Shown here: piece by piece, positions 1 through 5,409 of the stretch
Position numbering within the stretch: position 1 is the stretch's first letter
How the letters are laid out: each line of letters opens with the position of its first letter
DNA from: Candidatus Geoarchaeota archaeon
GTDB lineage: Archaea > Thermoproteota > Thermoprotei > Gearchaeales > WAQG01
NCBI GenBank assembly: GCA_015520395.1
Contig: WAQG01000232.1
Span: 1 to 5,842, forward strand
DNA length: 5,842 nt
Direction: 5' to 3'
Translations under genes and position numbers: made by a program
The notes under the pieces: generated by a model
Databases searched by the model: none
What the model saw: the letters and a program-made list of their open reading frames with translations, nothing else
What the model was told of the DNA's origin: nothing

Positions 1-144
1 AGTGCTAATCTCGCCGGTCTCCTAGGGCTGCTCTCATCAATGTCCCAGCCCCATGACTATACCGTAGGTAAGCCGTGTGGCCTGTCTAATATACCCTCCG
101 GCCGGTCATTTATGTTATCAGACCTGTCTGGTGGATTGTCTCTG

Positions 145-159
145 CGAAAGGGTTTTAAG
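145..159 (+). promoter_or_regulatory. BRE/TATA-like promoter of the NYN-domain gene
   Basis: A purine-rich CGAAAG element (145-150) is followed directly by GTTTTAAG (152-159), the usual arrangement of an archaeal TFB-recognition element and TATA box. Transcription would be expected to start about 25-27 bases downstream, near 180. That gives a leader of roughly 20 bases, just long enough to carry the Shine-Dalgarno sequence before the TTG start. Called by pattern only. Confidence 0.5.
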
Positions 160-185
160 GGAGGCCCTCTTCTCTTGGTGTGTTT

Positions 186-190
186 GGAGG
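186..190 (+). promoter_or_regulatory. Shine-Dalgarno site that fixes the TTG start of the NYN gene
   Basis: GGAGG lies nine bases before a TTG codon at 200, ideal spacing for 16S rRNA pairing. The TTG is followed by Lys-Lys and then the first beta strand of the NYN fold. The site therefore supports a TTG start at 200 over the in-frame ATG at 77, whose extra 41 residues are cysteine-rich and unlike the family. Confidence 0.75.
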
Positions 191-199
191 TGTTCGTGT

Positions 200-751
200 T
201 TGAAGAAGATTGTCCTGTTTATTGACGGCTGGGGTTTAACTAAGGTTGCCAGGGATTATTTTGGCAAGGGTGTGGATTTCAGAAAGCTGCTTGAGTATTT
301 TTCAAGGGATGCCTTTTTGTTAAGGGCTTTTTACTATACTGGGGAGGTTTCGGGTTCCGATGAGGAGAGGAGGAGGCAGCAGAGCTTTTTGACCTTTCTC
401 AGAAGGAATGGGTACAGGGTTGTTACTAGGCCTATCCGCACGTATATTGATGAGAAGGGCTTAACCTTTAAGAGGGCTGATTTTGACGCGGACATGGCTA
501 TGGACATGCTTGAGCTGGCCGACAGGATAGACGAGGCCGTGCTGATCTCCGGGGACGGAAATCTGGCGAGGATCGTGAAGAGGCTTGCCAATAGGGGTGT
601 GAGGATAAAGGTTGTTTTTCACTGGGAGCGGGGGAAGGGGCCAGCCGACCCCCGCCTGATAGAGACGGCCGACGAGTTCGTTGACCTCGAGGAGATAATC
701 AACTACATCGCAAGGCCAATAGATCGAGGGCATGAGGCGCTCAGGGAGTAG
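200..751 (+). CDS. NYN (LabA/DUF88-like) domain protein, predicted PIN-like ribonuclease
   Basis: This 183-residue protein matches the NYN branch of the PIN-like nuclease fold, which generally cleaves RNA with metal bound by clustered acidic residues. The first strand ends in FIDG (Asp9). A FDADMAMD motif (residues 95-102) supplies Asp96 and Asp102, matching the family's VD-x5-D pattern. The third motif is LISGDGN (115-121), giving Asp119, and the end reads ADEFVDLEEI (157-166), a typical NYN C-terminal strand and helix. The length fits a single-domain NYN protein. The family usually has a second aspartate where Asn121 stands, so activity may be altered. The TTG start is chosen from the GGAGG at 186-190. 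The gene is the only plus-strand one and converges on the 778-1617 gene with a 26-base gap. Its first half is AT-richer than its second half. The RNA target is unknown. Confidence 0.85.
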   Translation: MKKIVLFIDGWGLTKVARDYFGKGVDFRKLLEYFSRDAFLLRAFYYTGEVSGSDEERRRQQSFLTFLRRNGYRVVTRPIRTYIDEKGLTFKRADFDADMAMDMLELADRIDEAVLISGDGNLARIVKRLANRGVRIKVVFHWERGKGPADPRLIETADEFVDLEEIINYIARPIDRGHEALRE

Positions 752-777
752 CACAGCAAACAGGATCCAACCGATTT

Positions 778-1617
778 CTAGCCGGCAATAACCTCAAAAC
801 TGACCTCCGAAACCGCCGCCTCACCAAGGGGCGTGGTCACGGTTTTCACTACCCTGTAAACACCAGGCTTGGCGTTTTCCAGGCTTATCCACCAGGTGTG
901 CATGGCACCCGGCTTTAGGCAAAAGCCCTCTACCTGCGGCTCCACCTTGACCCACCTAGCAACAATCCAATTCTCGCCATCCAAGTAGTATATGGTGAGT
1001 ATTCCATCCGTGCATATCTCTATACATCCTAGATTCGCCATGGATAGCGTGGCGGTTTCGCCAACACGGTAAACGGCTCTGTCCATCGTCAGGCCGGGCC
1101 TCGGCCTGGGGGTGGAAATTGTCACAGACTTCCAGTCAACAACCCTCCCGCCTCTTAGAGCCAGCACTACCACCCAGTAGAAAGTATTCCCCGTCAAATA
1201 GTACTCACCAACACGAGTAATGCTCCAGGCGAAGATGAAGGGCACATCATTATAGCTCCTCCTCAAAATACGGAGAGGCCTTTCCACACAGTCTCCAACA
1301 TAAACCTCGACGGCAAAGCTGAGGCCAGCCACATCCTCCGAGCCCGTCCCGGGAACCTTATCGACCATAACTCTTACCACGTCGCCCGGCCTCATGTAAC
1401 TCCACCCAAGCCCCCCAACGCGCTCAAACTTAGCGCTTATAACTCTGCCGAAAACCTCCTCTATCCTGCTATACCCGAGGTCAAGGCTGGGTGGAACACA
1501 GCATGTATCGACAAACCCTATCTGAGCCGCCGGGAGAACAATATCATATACGGCTATAGCCCCAGCCATAAGAAGCAGCACCAATGCAACCATACATACC
1601 CTCGCCCAGTACCCCAT
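778..1617 (-). CDS. Membrane-anchored extracytoplasmic protein with C-terminal Ig-like domain, cysteine-rich
   Basis: This 279-residue protein opens with a membrane segment or signal anchor at about residues 7-24. The rest is a beta-rich exported portion. Residues about 170-277 resemble bacterial Ig-like domains of the Big_14 type: an LTMDRAVYRVGE strand start (176-187), a central YYLDGENW (210-217), then LKPG (234-237) and the closing KPGVYRVVK (250-258). Residues about 40-168 look like a second beta domain that I do not recognise. The exported part has six cysteines (39, 40, 110, 198, 202, 233), enough for three disulfides, and no N-x-S/T glycosylation site. The ATG at 1617 is chosen because a TATA box at 1644-1651 implies a start of transcription within a few bases of it. 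An ATG at 1668 would add 17 residues but lies upstream of that expected start. The longest open frame, from 1908, runs backwards into the rubrerythrin gene and is not credible. Function unknown; probably cell-surface. Confidence 0.75.
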   Translation of the reverse strand: MGYWARVCMVALVLLLMAGAIAVYDIVLPAAQIGFVDTCCVPPSLDLGYSRIEEVFGRVISAKFERVGGLGWSYMRPGDVVRVMVDKVPGTGSEDVAGLSFAVEVYVGDCVERPLRILRRSYNDVPFIFAWSITRVGEYYLTGNTFYWVVVLALRGGRVVDWKSVTISTPRPRPGLTMDRAVYRVGETATLSMANLGCIEICTDGILTIYYLDGENWIVARWVKVEPQVEGFCLKPGAMHTWWISLENAKPGVYRVVKTVTTPLGEAAVSEVSFEVIAG

Positions 1618-1643
1618 CTCAACCACTATGACCGAAAAACAAA

Positions 1644-1651
1644 CATAAATA
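1644..1651 (-). promoter_or_regulatory. TATA box of the 778-1617 gene
   Basis: The minus strand reads TATTTATG here. Its centre is about 30 bases before the ATG at 1617, so transcription should begin around 1621 and the mRNA would be essentially leaderless. No Shine-Dalgarno sequence precedes that ATG, consistent with this. Confidence 0.5.
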
Positions 1652-1710
1652 CTTACGTCACACCACATATAGATCCATGAAGCTTCCCATCCTTGATAAC
1701 TGGGTAATGG

Positions 1711-1716
1711 AAAAAA
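1711..1716 (-). terminator. Poly-T terminator after the rubrerythrin gene
   Basis: A run of six T on the minus strand begins four bases after the TAA stop of the rubrerythrin gene. Archaeal RNA polymerase terminates at such T-tracts without needing a hairpin. Its place, before the TATA box of the next gene, suggests the two genes are transcribed separately. Confidence 0.5.
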
Positions 1717-1720
1717 GTTG

Positions 1721-2281
1721 TTAGAACTTCCGGTAGCGTTTCCCGTCGGTGCCACAGACAGGGCATTTCTCAGGGGGCGTAGGGCCAACATGGGTGTGTC
1801 CGCATACGGGGCAGATCCAAACATAGCCATCGAGCGGCCAGTCCTCCCCCCTATCCACATGCTCCTTAGCCTGCCTGTAGAGCTCCGCATGTATCTTCTC
1901 TGCCTCATAAGCCCACTTGAAGCTCAGCTCAGCCGCCCTTTCACCCTGGAGCTTTGCCACCTCTATGTATGCAGGGTACATTTCGTTAACCTCAAATTCC
2001 TCACCCCGGATGGCGAGCTCCAGGTTCTTCGAGGTGCTTCCCGGGCCGAAGGGGGCCCCAGCAACAACCTTTGCGTCAACGTCCAGCTCTCCCAGCCTGT
2101 TATAGTGGTTCTCAGCATGAACCCTCTCTGCATACGAGATGGCCTTGAAGAGTCGGGCAACGTTTGGGAAGCCCTCCTTCTCGGCGATCTCTGCAAATAT
2201 TACGTACCTCATGTGGGCCATCGACTCCCCACCGAAAGCCGACATTAACGCATCTTTAGTCATAGGCCTAGGTATCTTCAT
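1721..2281 (-). CDS. rbr: Rubrerythrin with C-terminal rubredoxin domain
   Basis: This 186-residue protein is a classical rubrerythrin, a cytoplasmic non-haem di-iron enzyme that reduces hydrogen peroxide to water with electrons from rubredoxin or a reductase. The four-helix ferritin-like domain spans about residues 8-142. It carries the expected iron ligands: Glu19 (GGES), Glu52 and His55 (ERVH), Glu94 and Glu97 (GEEFE, followed by NEMYP), and Glu128 and His131 (EKIH). Residues 153-186 form the rubredoxin-like domain, with CPVCGH (157-162) and CPVCG (173-177) giving the four iron-binding cysteines. The protein is therefore full length, unlike sulerythrin of Sulfolobus, which lacks the rubredoxin part. 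The ATG at 2281 fits the TATA box at 2311-2318 and a near-leaderless transcript. A T6 tract follows the stop. Neighbours on both sides are surface proteins, so an operon role is not evident. Confidence 0.95.
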   Translation of the reverse strand: MKIPRPMTKDALMSAFGGESMAHMRYVIFAEIAEKEGFPNVARLFKAISYAERVHAENHYNRLGELDVDAKVVAGAPFGPGSTSKNLELAIRGEEFEVNEMYPAYIEVAKLQGERAAELSFKWAYEAEKIHAELYRQAKEHVDRGEDWPLDGYVWICPVCGHTHVGPTPPEKCPVCGTDGKRYRKF

Positions 2282-2310
2282 AAAGACTCATACTAGTCAG
2301 CCATTATCCA

Positions 2311-2318
2311 TATTTAAG
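2311..2318 (-). promoter_or_regulatory. TATA box of the rubrerythrin gene
   Basis: The minus strand reads CTTAAATA, centred about 33 bases before the ATG at 2281. The expected start of transcription, near 2288, leaves a leader of about seven bases with no Shine-Dalgarno sequence. Confidence 0.55.
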
Positions 2319-2560
2319 CACTACTCATAGGGTGCGGTTTCCTGCCCCCAAACACTTCCCCAGCACGTTTAGGAGCGCCTGAAAAGGTTGCAGAGAATAC
2401 TCTTTCAGCCATATATCTTCGTTTCAGATGAAGGATAGGGTTTGATCCCTGAACCTGACAGGCCCCTCAACAAGGTGGATGGGCGAATAGCTGAGGTTCT
2501 TAACCGGATCCTCCTATAGAGATTTCATCGTAACTAACACCTGCCTCCTGGCCGGGACGT
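2319..2560. other. Non-coding spacer between rubrerythrin promoter and propeller gene
   Basis: I find no convincing gene on either strand. A minus-strand ATG at 2412 opens a 32-codon frame ending at 2314, inside the rubrerythrin TATA box, with no ribosome-binding site. The minus strand also holds a second TATA-like GATATATG (2409-2416) preceded by CGAA, which could drive a small RNA or a longer rubrerythrin leader. The stretch is long for this compact region, where the other gaps are 26 to 118 bases. Confidence 0.4.
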
Positions 2561-4384
2561 TTAGGAGGTGTGCGAATGCTTTCTGAGGGCTATGCCCAAC
2601 ACCACCACAACAGCAATGGCCACACCTACTGCCAGGAAGACCCATGTGGGGAACTCTGGGGGCTGGCTGGAGGGGCTGCGGCTTGGCTTTGGTGAGGTGG
2701 TTGTTGTCTGGGGGCTGGTTGTGGTTTCTTCGGTTGCATTCTCCTCCGGGGATCCCCCTGCCTGCTGGGTTGTTGTCGACGGATTTCCTATCGCCCACAC
2801 GGCCCCGGTGTAGCTGGACCCGTCCTCCAGGAAGATCGTCACCAGGTAGCTCTGCCCGGCCTCGTACTCCCCGTTCAGGAACATCACTATTCTGCGCTCC
2901 TCCCCCGGCGCTATGGTTATGTTGCACTCTATATGCTCGTTGCCAACCACTATCTTCACTATGCGGATAGTCCTTGAACTGCCCGTCCTTGAGCCGAGGT
3001 TCTTTACCCTGAGGTCCAGAGCCCAGCGTCCTCCGACCTGGGTTATCTTGCTCTCAGGCTTTATAACCACCCACGGCTTGCCCCCGTAGGTCGTCTCTAC
3101 AACAATCCCCAGGACGGCGAGCTTTGACCCATCCCAGCTCCAGGCTGCGTGCATCCACATTAGGAAGTCGCTGCCCTCCAGGCCCCAAACCCTGTTTCCA
3201 AACTTGTCAACAACCACCAGACTGGTTCCGCCACTGGTATTGTTTGGAAATCCTATGTAGGCCAGCAGCCCCTTCTCGGGGTTCCACGAGGCATCCCCAA
3301 TTATTAGATAGGATGGGGTTTCACCCATCCACACCACATCGCCACTCTGAGAGAGACCATATATTCTGGACGATGAGAGGGTCAGGAGGGTATCGCCCCC
3401 ATCTATCCAGCCAACATAGAAAACTGGCTCATCAAACTCCCTACTCCAGACAACCTCGCAACTCATATCAAAGCTGACAACTCTGCCCACACCCCGGGTT
3501 ACGTTCGCTAATGCTACCGAGATGAGCCCATTAGATCCCACATATATTGAGAAGGGCGTGTAGCCTGGAAAGGTTCTGTTGAACAGCAGCCTGCCCTCCA
3601 CATCGAAAACATAGATGCCACCGAACCCCACAGTCCTCTTATGGGAGGAGAGGGCCGTAACACCCATAGCTATAACCTCTCCACCCGCCCCCCACCAAAC
3701 ACCCATGATGGTCGAGTTAACCTTGGGGCTACTCCAGAGGAGGCGCCCATCCCTATCAAGGATATAGAGGCTTGAAAAGGCGTGTTCCCAAGACCCCGGC
3801 TCACTAAGGCCTACATTTATAACCGCTATAGCCAGCCTGCTGCCATCCGGACTCCAGACGGGCATACCGTACCCCTCGATATCCAGGCTCCACACCTCCC
3901 TACAGCTGGGGGTTAGGATCACTACCCTGCCCCGGGGGGCATGGCCACCCGTGATGTTAGGCTGAAAGGCCGTCAGGGAGGCTGCTATGAGGGAGCCGTC
4001 CGGGCTCCAGGAGAGGCCTCTGAACAGGGAGAACAGCCCCTCATAAGGCCCAAGGGAGCATAGCCTGACATTCCTCCTGTATAGGACGACCTCCGTGTTT
4101 ACCTGCCTTGAAGTGGCATTGCTCCACACCTGGGTTACCGCCATGTCTTCACCGGGCCCCCACACAAACCAGTATATCTGAGAACCTCCCTCAACGCCGG
4201 ACTGAGCGTCGGGCATGCTTTCGATGCTCCATAGAACCTCACCCTCAGCACTATAGACAAGCAAAACATTCCTAGACCCGTACCCAACCTGCGGGTAAGC
4301 CCGGGGCTGAAGCATGGCTACGATAAGGATCATCAAGACTGCCAGAAGGCCTAGTATTCTCAGAATATGCCTCAAATTCAGCAT
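2561..4384 (-). CDS. Surface protein: eight-fold beta-propeller repeat, CARDB-like domain, Ser/Thr stalk, membrane anchors at both ends
   Basis: This 607-residue protein begins with a hydrophobic segment at 7-25 that has no clear signal-peptidase site. Residues 42-427 carry eight alternating pairs of motifs: a hydrophobic-DxxGxxxW strand (from about 42, 99, 155, 207, 258, 303, 342 and 390), each followed by a WSPDG-like turn of TolB/WD40-like propellers (from about 73, 125, 176, 229, 281, 325, 366 and 414). Residues 437-533 look like a CARDB-type Ig-like domain (LDLRVKNLGS, then IAPGEERR). A Ser/Thr/Pro-rich stalk (535-575) leads to a second membrane segment (580-600) and a short basic tail. 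Nine N-x-S/T sites support an extracellular, glycosylated protein. The ATG at 4384 fits the promoter at 4411-4424. A longer frame from 4480 would overlap the hydrolase gene and is rejected; TTG at 4390 is a possible alternative start. The ligand or binding partner is unknown. Confidence 0.85.
   Translation of the reverse strand: MLNLRHILRILGLLAVLMILIVAMLQPRAYPQVGYGSRNVLLVYSAEGEVLWSIESMPDAQSGVEGGSQIYWFVWGPGEDMAVTQVWSNATSRQVNTEVVLYRRNVRLCSLGPYEGLFSLFRGLSWSPDGSLIAASLTAFQPNITGGHAPRGRVVILTPSCREVWSLDIEGYGMPVWSPDGSRLAIAVINVGLSEPGSWEHAFSSLYILDRDGRLLWSSPKVNSTIMGVWWGAGGEVIAMGVTALSSHKRTVGFGGIYVFDVEGRLLFNRTFPGYTPFSIYVGSNGLISVALANVTRGVGRVVSFDMSCEVVWSREFDEPVFYVGWIDGGDTLLTLSSSRIYGLSQSGDVVWMGETPSYLIIGDASWNPEKGLLAYIGFPNNTSGGTSLVVVDKFGNRVWGLEGSDFLMWMHAAWSWDGSKLAVLGIVVETTYGGKPWVVIKPESKITQVGGRWALDLRVKNLGSRTGSSRTIRIVKIVVGNEHIECNITIAPGEERRIVMFLNGEYEAGQSYLVTIFLEDGSSYTGAVWAIGNPSTTTQQAGGSPEENATEETTTSPQTTTTSPKPSRSPSSQPPEFPTWVFLAVGVAIAVVVVLGIALRKHSHTS
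2660..2782 (-). repeat. Low-complexity Ser/Thr/Pro stalk-coding segment
   Basis: This part of the 607-residue surface protein (residues 535-575) includes several runs of threonine codons and SPxxSxS spacing. Such stalks in archaeal and bacterial envelope proteins are usually O-glycosylated and lift the folded part away from the membrane; that role is inferred here. The segment lies just before the C-terminal membrane anchor. Confidence 0.7.
3104..4261 (-). repeat. Eight-unit propeller-blade repeat region
   Basis: Protein-level repeat covering residues 42-427 of the surface protein. The WSPDG-like turns are spaced about 51, 51, 53, 52, 44, 41 and 48 residues apart. The copies have diverged strongly: the second (SWSPDGSLIA), third (VWSPDGSRLA) and eighth (AWSWDGSKLA) are the clearest, while the first and fifth are weak. 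Confidence 0.65.
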
Positions 4385-4410
4385 ATCCAAAATAATGATG
4401 CCGCCACACA

Positions 4411-4424
4411 TTAAAAAATTTTGC
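4411..4424 (-). promoter_or_regulatory. BRE/TATA promoter of the propeller gene
   Basis: On the minus strand GCAAAA (4419-4424) is followed by TTTTTTAA (4411-4418), a strong match to BRE plus TATA. The BRE begins at the base immediately after the TGA stop of the hydrolase gene. The TATA centre is about 30 bases before the ATG at 4384, predicting a leader of only a few bases. Confidence 0.6.
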
Positions 4425-5291
4425 TCAGGGCCCGCCGGGGGACGGCGGCTCGATACCGTACAGCCTTGAGGGGCGTTCAACCAGTATCCCCAGGGCGTTT
4501 TCCAGGCTCATCTCCCCCCGGCGGATAAGCCTCAGAAACGTTCTCCTTATCGACCACGGCGCAACAACAGCACCGGGCCGCCTAGGGTCGTCCAGAAAAT
4601 CGCTCTCGACAACTATGCTCCCCCACCACCTCCTGACTGAAAGCAACTCAGAGATCTTTGCGGGCACGGACGGCGTGAAGCCCATCCTAGCAGCAAGCCC
4701 AACAATCCTGCCCCGGGCATGGTGTATGACGATCTTCGAAGCATCGGCCCTCCTAGCATACCTGCGAACCACCATAAGCGCCTCCTCGAAGGGATCTAGG
4801 TGGAGATGCACCGGGACATCGAGATCAGCCGCCAAGCTAATCGCATGCCCCATCACCTCATTACACAACTCCATAACCTTGGGATCAACCCTCCAGTGTG
4901 GACGCCCAGCCTCCCCCAGCCCCTGAGCAAGACCCCTCCTAACATAACTGGCCGCAAGCTCATAGGCCCCCATCATAACGTCCAAGGTCTCCTCAATTCC
5001 AAAACCCCTCTCCAGAAGCCTCACAGCCTCAGCAGGATGAGGGCCAAGAATCAGGGAAACCCTCAGCCCCTCAGACCTCATCTCCTCAGCAGCCCCAACA
5101 TAGATCCTATACAGAGCCTCAAAATCCCCAGCCTCCCCAACCCTAAGATCAACCGACCATGAGAGAAGGTTCACAAGCCCGTAAAGCCAGCCACCACTAT
5201 CCCTAAACCTACTAGCCAGAGCCTTAGGCCCCAGACCATTAACAGGGTTCACATGACCATGAACATCAGCAACAAGCAACCCATCTCTCAT
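4425..5291 (-). CDS. TatD-family-like metal-dependent hydrolase (TIM barrel)
   Basis: This 288-residue protein has the ordered motifs of TatD-related hydrolases, a branch of the amidohydrolase superfamily that includes DNases. His11 and His13 (VHGHV) lie at the end of strand 1. GPHPAE (83-88) matches the family GxHPxE motif. GLGEAG (124-129) supplies the bridging Glu127. PVHLHLD (160-166) supplies His162 or His164, VIHHARG (188-194) a further histidine, and VESDF (228-232) the closing Asp231. All expected metal ligands are present and the length is normal, so the enzyme is probably active. Substrate is uncertain: DNA ends in studied TatD proteins, but archaeal relatives are poorly characterised. 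No signal peptide is seen, so it should be cytoplasmic. The ATG at 5291 is supported by the TATA box at 5316-5323. It lies 40 bases upstream of the propeller gene, which has its own promoter. Confidence 0.85.
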   Translation of the reverse strand: MRDGLLVADVHGHVNPVNGLGPKALASRFRDSGGWLYGLVNLLSWSVDLRVGEAGDFEALYRIYVGAAEEMRSEGLRVSLILGPHPAEAVRLLERGFGIEETLDVMMGAYELAASYVRRGLAQGLGEAGRPHWRVDPKVMELCNEVMGHAISLAADLDVPVHLHLDPFEEALMVVRRYARRADASKIVIHHARGRIVGLAARMGFTPSVPAKISELLSVRRWWGSIVVESDFLDDPRRPGAVVAPWSIRRTFLRLIRRGEMSLENALGILVERPSRLYGIEPPSPGGP

Positions 5292-5315
5292 TCAGCTAGA
5301 AATCCCAAAACTCTA

Positions 5316-5328
5316 GTATTTAACTTTG
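5316..5328 (-). promoter_or_regulatory. BRE/TATA promoter of the TatD-like hydrolase gene
   Basis: The minus strand reads CAAAG (5324-5328) followed by TTAAATAC (5316-5323). The TATA centre is about 29 bases before the ATG at 5291, so the transcript should start within a few bases of the start codon. Confidence 0.6.
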
Positions 5329-5350
5329 AATTCTTACGAAACAAGGGTAT

Positions 5351-5400
5351 AGGAAGAAACATTAGATGACGAAAACCAGGTGAAAGGGGATGAGAGCATA
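5351..5400 (-). terminator. Possible pyrimidine-rich terminator after the right-edge gene
   Basis: Downstream of the TAG stop at 5410, the minus strand has scattered T-rich patches (CCCTTTC, GGTTTTCG, TGTTTCTTCC). Crenarchaeal termination often uses such stretches, but there is no long uninterrupted T run and no hairpin, so this is weak. Confidence 0.25.
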
Positions 5401-5409
5401 TAATAGGTA

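Noticed and set aside
25..51. Inverted repeat GGGCTG/CAGCCC with a 15-base loop
   Set aside because: Six pairs with a long loop and no T-tract or conserved context; such short repeats occur by chance in GC-rich DNA.
77..199. N-terminal extension of the NYN protein from an ATG at 77
   Set aside because: The added 41 residues are cysteine-rich and unlike NYN proteins, the predicted transcription start lies near 180, and a perfect GGAGG serves the TTG at 200.
1..225. Plus-strand frame open from the left edge to the stop at 225
   Set aside because: Its composition is not protein-like, it overlaps the promoter, ribosome site and start of the NYN gene, and nothing in it is recognisable. A true 3' end of an upstream gene (for example the TAG at 23-25 in another frame) cannot be judged from so few codons.
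1618..1908. Upstream extension of the Ig-like protein from an ATG at 1908
   Set aside because: It runs through the intergenic promoter and terminator and into the 3' part of the rubrerythrin gene in another frame; the extra residues look like shadow translation.
2314..2412. Minus-strand 32-codon open frame
   Set aside because: No ribosome site, no recognisable motif, and its stop lies inside the rubrerythrin TATA box; kept only as a comment in the spacer entry.
2438..2452. tRNA T-arm-like sequence (AGGG, loop, CCCT)
   Set aside because: The loop lacks the TTC of the T-loop, and no acceptor, D or anticodon arm can be drawn around it.
2424..2494. Possible C/D box guide RNA (GATGA near 2427; CTGA at 2449, 2455 and 2491)
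   Set aside because: The C box is a poor match to RTGATGA, and the box spacing (17 bases in the first half, 8 in the second) does not fit archaeal C/D guides.
2537..2571. Imperfect hairpin across the end of the propeller gene, and a GGAGG at 2564-2568 before a plus-strand ATG
   Set aside because: The stem needs a four-base bulge and has no following T-run. The GGAGG is part of the codons for the C-terminal residues of the propeller protein, and the plus-strand frame after it is a shadow.
4385..4480. Upstream extension of the propeller protein from an ATG at 4480
   Set aside because: It overlaps the 3' end of the hydrolase gene and crosses the BRE/TATA box, so it would not be on the predicted transcript.
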